12,117 bases of DNA from Funneliformis mosseae (lineage: Eukaryota; Glomeromycota; Glomeromycetes; Glomerales; Glomeraceae): contig CAJVPP010003259.1 of the NCBI GenBank assembly GCA_910592005.1, positions 1 through 12,117 of the forward strand. The letters run 5' to 3'. Both the position numbers and the translations under genes were made by a program. How positions within the stretch are numbered: the first letter of the stretch is position 1; the number at the start of each line of letters is the position of its first letter. This document shows, piece by piece, positions 8,411-12,117 of this stretch. The notes under the pieces were generated by a model. That model was not told the DNA's origin and searched no databases. It was given only the letters and a program-made list of their open reading frames with translations.

Positions 8411-10627
8411 ATGAATAACTTTAGAGAATTGATAAAATACCAAAGAACTCATTCTTTTATACACAACAAATCAGAGCGTAACTTTGGAAAAGCTGCTACT
8501 TCTGTTCTAACTAACGATCCATCTTGTATTACTTGTAACCCACCTCTAAAGGAAATTTCTCAATTTTTTCTTAATTTTTTTGAGTGGACACAGAAAGTCT
8601 TAGAGGCAATATTATATACTAGCAAGAGTTTAGAAGCCTTTCAAATTGCGATCTCTGCAAAAACTACTGGTGTACAAGAAATATATTACCAACAGACACT
8701 TAAAACTTTAAAATATAAGGAAGTATTAATACCAACCTTTGAGCGAGCAGTTGAATACTATTTTTGAGCTCAAACTAAAACTGAATTATTCCAGAAGAAA
8801 TACCAAAGCGATTTACTTAATTACCTTAATATATCTCTTTTAAGTATAAGTCGTAATTTCTCTCCGTCTAGAATGATAAAATCCCAAACAAGCTGTAGAA
8901 ATAGTGCTACATCTGAATCAGTAAAAGAAAATCTGATTTCTCAGATAAGTTATCCACCTGAGAATACTATCATTGCAGATGTTACTCCAAGTGGAAAGGA
9001 TCCTGAAAAATGAACGCTAAGCTTTGATAACTCTACTTTTAGCCCATATCGAGAAACTGGAAAGTCACCTAAACTAACCTATACGAAATCTTCTGATGAG
9101 GAAGACATCACTGCTGATCAAAAGGGTGTTCGCTCCTCACGCTCCTCTAGATCACAAACTGATCATTCACGAGACTCGCATGAAAATAGAAGACCAAAAG
9201 ACAAGAAAAATAGTAAACCAAAGAGCCATCGCTCTTCTTACTATTATGATAGCTCTTCACCTTCTTCTAGTTCTAATTCTGAAGATAGTAATTCAGAGAG
9301 TGATGATGAAGATCCTTTTGATACTGATAATGCTAAAGATAATGATGAAAGACATTTTTTTCAGATGATGAAAGGCCTCCAGACTGTCTTTAAAAATGTT
9401 GGATTTGGTGGATCACAAGAAGCTAAGTTCATAGATTTACCAACATTTAAGGGTGGAGATCAAGACCCTAGAGAATGGTTAGAACGATATAACTATGCTG
9501 GAGATGCAAATGGAATTTTGGACAAGCGATGCCTTATATTAGTCCCGTTATTTCTAAAAGGATTAGCCCTTACTCGGTATAACAAAACTAAGAATGAAAA
9601 AGATTTGTGATATTGAGATAACTCTTGCGATCGATAACATAAATACTGATCCTTTATTTATCACTTCCTGAAGCATTATTGCATAACACACAGGAGGACC
9701 CAATGGCGTTCTACACTTAGGCGATATAAGCAATACCCTGGACAATCAGTAGAAGACTATGTTGCAGATATTGAATCACTATACCTCAAACTTGACTCAG
9801 ATTATAACACGTCAGAAGACGAGAAAATTGAACAGTTCTTGCAAGGACTTCGACCTGAGTTTTTAACCACAGTAGCTGCTGCTGCACCTCATAATTTAGA
9901 AGAAGCAATTGATCGAGCTCAAGCTATCAAAGCTGTTCTCTCTAAAGATAGCGTTTTATCAGAATATTCTCTTAGTAAAACCTATTTAAATCAACATGAT
10001 GAGGAAACAGAACAAGAAAAGATTCCTAACATGTAACAATTAATTAAGAAAAGTAATGAAAAACTGATGAAGGAAGTTAAACAACTATTAAATATTACCA
10101 CCACTAACTCACGAAATGATAGTCACAGTCATCCAGCACACAATAATGCCAATTGGAGAAATAGTAATAATAATGGTAATCAAGTATGTTACAATTGCAA
10201 CTGACCTAAACACATTGCTAAAAATTGTAAAGCACGAAATAATCAAGGTGGTAGTCGAAATAACTTCCAATAGAATAAGAATAATACATATCATAATGAG
10301 AATAGGTATTTTACCTGTAAATGAAGGAGACACATAGCTAAAAATTGTAATACCATACCTACTGGACCTTGCCTACACTGTCACCAGCTTGGACATTGGG
10401 AAAACTTATGTCCAACAAAACTAACACCAAATTTCCATAATAGTTAACCACAATCTGGTAAAACAGTTCAACGAGCTGCTTTATTACAAGGAAGTTCTAT
10501 GTACAATACTCCAAATACGTTTCTACCACTTCCTTCTTCACAACCTTCTACGACGTTTTCTTTTAATAATACTTTTACCACTACTAGCAACCCTTTTAAT
10601 CCATCGAATCAATCTTTAAATTACTAA
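8411..10627 (+). pseudogene. gag: Ty3/gypsy retrotransposon Gag, broken by 11 stops
   Basis: One frame runs from the ATG at 8411 to a TAA at 10625-10627 (738 sense positions) with no indel needed. It is interrupted at 8765, 9011, 9608, 9614, 9635, 9647, 10034, 10202, 10271, 10322 and 10445. The N-terminal ~230 residues are unrecognised. Residues about 240-307 are Ser/Asp/Glu/Arg-rich and likely disordered. A Retrotrans_gag-type capsid region follows at about 339-515, with FIDLPTFKGGDQDPREWLE near its start, QWRSTLRRYKQYPGQSVEDY at about 431-450 and EQFLQGLRPEFL later. Three nucleic-acid-binding CCHC knuckles follow: C593/C596/H601/C606 (with a stop inside), a second at 633-646 whose first Cys is Tyr, and an intact one C654/C657/H662/C667. 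Gag would form the cytoplasmic virus-like particle. The family call is firm; the copy is not functional as written. Confidence 0.93.
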
Positions 10628-10653
10628 GGGTACCTCTAGAGGGTGAGAGTACC
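10615..10653 (+). promoter_or_regulatory. -1 ribosomal frameshift signal at gag/pol junction
   Basis: In the gag frame the codons TCT TTA AAT TAC TAA contain the heptamer T TTA AAT (10615-10621), which fits the X XXY YYZ slippery rule. After a 7-nt spacer (10622-10628) there is a stem-loop: GGTAC (10629-10633), bulged C, TCT, an 8-nt loop, AGA, GTACC (10649-10653). The pol frame is -1 relative to gag and opens only after a TAA at 10597-10599, so slippage here would make Gag-Pol. Known family biology: many Ty3-type elements express Pol by -1 shifting. Function in this copy is inferred. Confidence 0.7.
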
Positions 10654-12117
10654 AGTTATTATTTGAATCCCTCAAATGAAATTAATATATCTAAGGCTGT
10701 AGAAGCTATTTACTGTTATGCCTTTGTAGATGGTAAACCTATTTATTTGATCCTAGATTCAGGATCTGTTGGAAGTGTTATGTCAAAAAGTTTCTTACAA
10801 CAACTATACAGAAAAATCTAAGGTCTATCAATGATTACTATAATTAATATATAAGGAGAACGCTCACGACTATTGGGAAAAGTCACTAATATTTCAATTC
10901 AAATTAATGATGTAGAGATTCTCATTGATGTCGATATAACGGAGTCTAATGATTACTATATTGTAGCTGAAAACGATTGGTTAACAAAATGTCATGGATG
11001 ACTTTATTGGAACTGTCAAAAATTTATTTTTCAATGGAATCAAAAAGAACATCAGGTCCCTATGACTTGTTGGGAAAAACCTCTGTTCGACAAGTTTCAA
11101 CAACCTATTCCAATTTTCACAGGCTCTATGAATGACGAATATGAAGATAAAAATTTAGCTATACAACGACACTACATGATATTAGGAAATAATGAAGAAG
11201 AACCTATCTTAGCTACATAACTCTAGACAAGTGATAGTTCAAAAACAAACATATTCACCACAATATCTTGAGAGTCTTAATCAAAAATTCAAATGTCAAC
11301 CACCTGAAAGTTCAAAGTAGAATACCATTAGCAAGGCTTAGGAAGTAGATGTTAGTGTCATAAATGACTTGATCAAGCCGAAGATACCTGCCTTTTATGC
11401 TAGAAAGAATAGAAACATTGGCAGTTATTACAAAATATCCTTAAGGAAGAATTGGCTAAAATCAATTCATATACTCATTTAGATCAAAGACAACAAAAAG
11501 AATTACAGCAGTTCTTGCAGGCCAATACTAAGGTATTTGCTAATGATTTATCACAATTAGGTTATACTGCTATTGAGAAACATCACATTCCAATAAAGAA
11601 TCCTCTTCTAATATGACAACAAGCATATCGAATTGCACCTTTAGAACAGGAATTCATTAAAGAAGAAATTAATTGAATGTTGAAATATAATCTCATCCAA
11701 CCATCTGAAAGTCCTTGGGCTTTATCTGTTGTTTTATTACAAAAGAAAAATAGAAGCTTACGTTTTTATATTGATTATTGAAAATTAAACAGTATCACCA
11801 GGAGAGACAGATATCCACTGCCACGAATCGACGAACTATTAGATATATTTGGATGTTCTAAGTATTTCTCTACTTTAGACTTAGCTAGCGGATACTGGCA
11901 AGTAGCATTGGAAGCAGAAGACCAAGCAAAGATTACCTTCATCACAAGTCAAGGGTTATACGAATTCAAGGTTATGCTATTTAGATTAACAAATGCACCT
12001 GCCACTTTCCAGCAGCTAATGAACAAAGTTTTTAAGAAAAAAATTGGGCAGTTCATAGCAGTTTATCTTGACTACATCATTATATTCTCTTTCATCTTTG
12101 AGGAACACATGCAGCAT
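10621..12117 (+). pseudogene. pol: Ty3/gypsy Pol (protease, linker, RT), broken and cut by window end
   Basis: This frame is -1 to gag and keeps register to the window edge. It has 16 in-frame stops (10819, 10852, 10999, 11218, 11224, 11269, 11278, 11305, 11329, 11353, 11365, 11401, 11410, 11614, 11674, 11779). The aspartic protease is marked by LILDSGS with the catalytic Asp at 10756-10758, and by NDWLTK downstream where family members have a Gly-Asn/Asp turn. A Cys/His-rich linker lies at 11350-11424. Reverse transcriptase starts near 11590: SPWALSVV, a stop at 11779 where the family has Arg before KLN, STLDLASGYWQV with the first catalytic Asp at 11878-11880, LTNAPATFQ, and the YLDD box at 12064-12075, which here reads YLDY. 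RNase H and integrase would lie beyond the edge. The enzyme is dead as written. Confidence 0.93.

Noticed and set aside
9096..9368. 90-codon plus-strand ORF in the middle of gag
   Set aside because: It overlaps the Ser/Asp-rich part of Gag in another frame and has Ile/Leu-rich low-information composition; the gag frame carries the recognisable domains.
9563..9745. 60-codon minus-strand ORF
   Set aside because: It lies antisense to the gag capsid region and shows no motif.
10109..10337. Overlapping plus and minus ORFs of 73-74 codons
   Set aside because: Both are shadows of the gag zinc-knuckle region, which reads CCHC motifs in the gag frame.
11221..11400. Frameshift in pol between protease and RT
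   Set aside because: A neighbouring frame is open for about 35 codons here, but the pol frame itself continues through with stops only and carries the Cys/His residues, so no indel is needed.
8411..12117. Reassigned genetic code (TGA, TAA and TAG read as amino acids)
   Set aside because: All three stop codons are affected, normal TGG, CGA, CAA and CAG codons are common in the same frames, and conserved RT residues are also lost by missense change. Decay explains it better.
1..12117. tRNA genes or a CRISPR array
   Set aside because: No cloverleaf with a plausible T-arm was found, and the only regular short repeat is the 9-bp minisatellite, which has no spacers.

Overview
This window looks like nuclear DNA of a very AT-rich, transposon-laden eukaryote. 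The best guess is a Glomeromycotina fungus of the Rhizophagus type. That guess rests on base composition, on the style of the decayed Ty3/gypsy element (its Gag and the protease-to-RT linker), and on the repeated modules with AAG/GTAAG edges; I could not test it by search. I find no intact protein-coding gene, tRNA, rRNA or CRISPR array.

Layout. Positions 1-1375 are AT-rich and essentially empty. Positions 1376-2700 and 3317-4635 are two direct copies of a 1.3-kb repeat, 1941 bp apart, with a less AT-rich 616-bp spacer between them. The first 953 bp of the copies are identical base for base. The last ~370 bp differ at about 6% of sites, almost all of them C/T or G/A transitions. Each copy starts with a cluster of short diverged modules that, read on the minus strand, look like exons with acceptor and donor edges. 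Positions 4636-5497 are AT-rich filler with a perfect hairpin. Positions 5498-6655 (minus) and 7158-7955 (plus) are two divergently arranged coding-like stretches, broken by stops (and by frameshifts in the minus one), that I read as unrecognised pseudogenes. The plus one runs in frame into a 13-unit, 9-bp minisatellite encoding Asp-Ile-X tripeptides.

From about 8047 to the right edge lies a Ty3/gypsy LTR retrotransposon: a possible 5' LTR and primer-binding site (weak), a 738-codon gag frame with a Retrotrans_gag region and three CCHC-type knuckles, and a pol frame with an aspartic protease, a Cys/His-rich linker and a reverse transcriptase cut off by the window end. Gag and pol carry 27 premature stops but no net frameshift inside either frame. 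Every stop is one C-to-T (or G-to-A) step from a sense codon, so the element seems to have died by deamination-type point mutation.

The most interesting observation is the gag/pol junction. The frame steps by -1 exactly at a T-TTA-AAT slippery heptamer, two codons before the gag stop and 7 nt before a GTACC-paired stem-loop: a textbook -1 ribosomal frameshift signal preserved inside a dead element.
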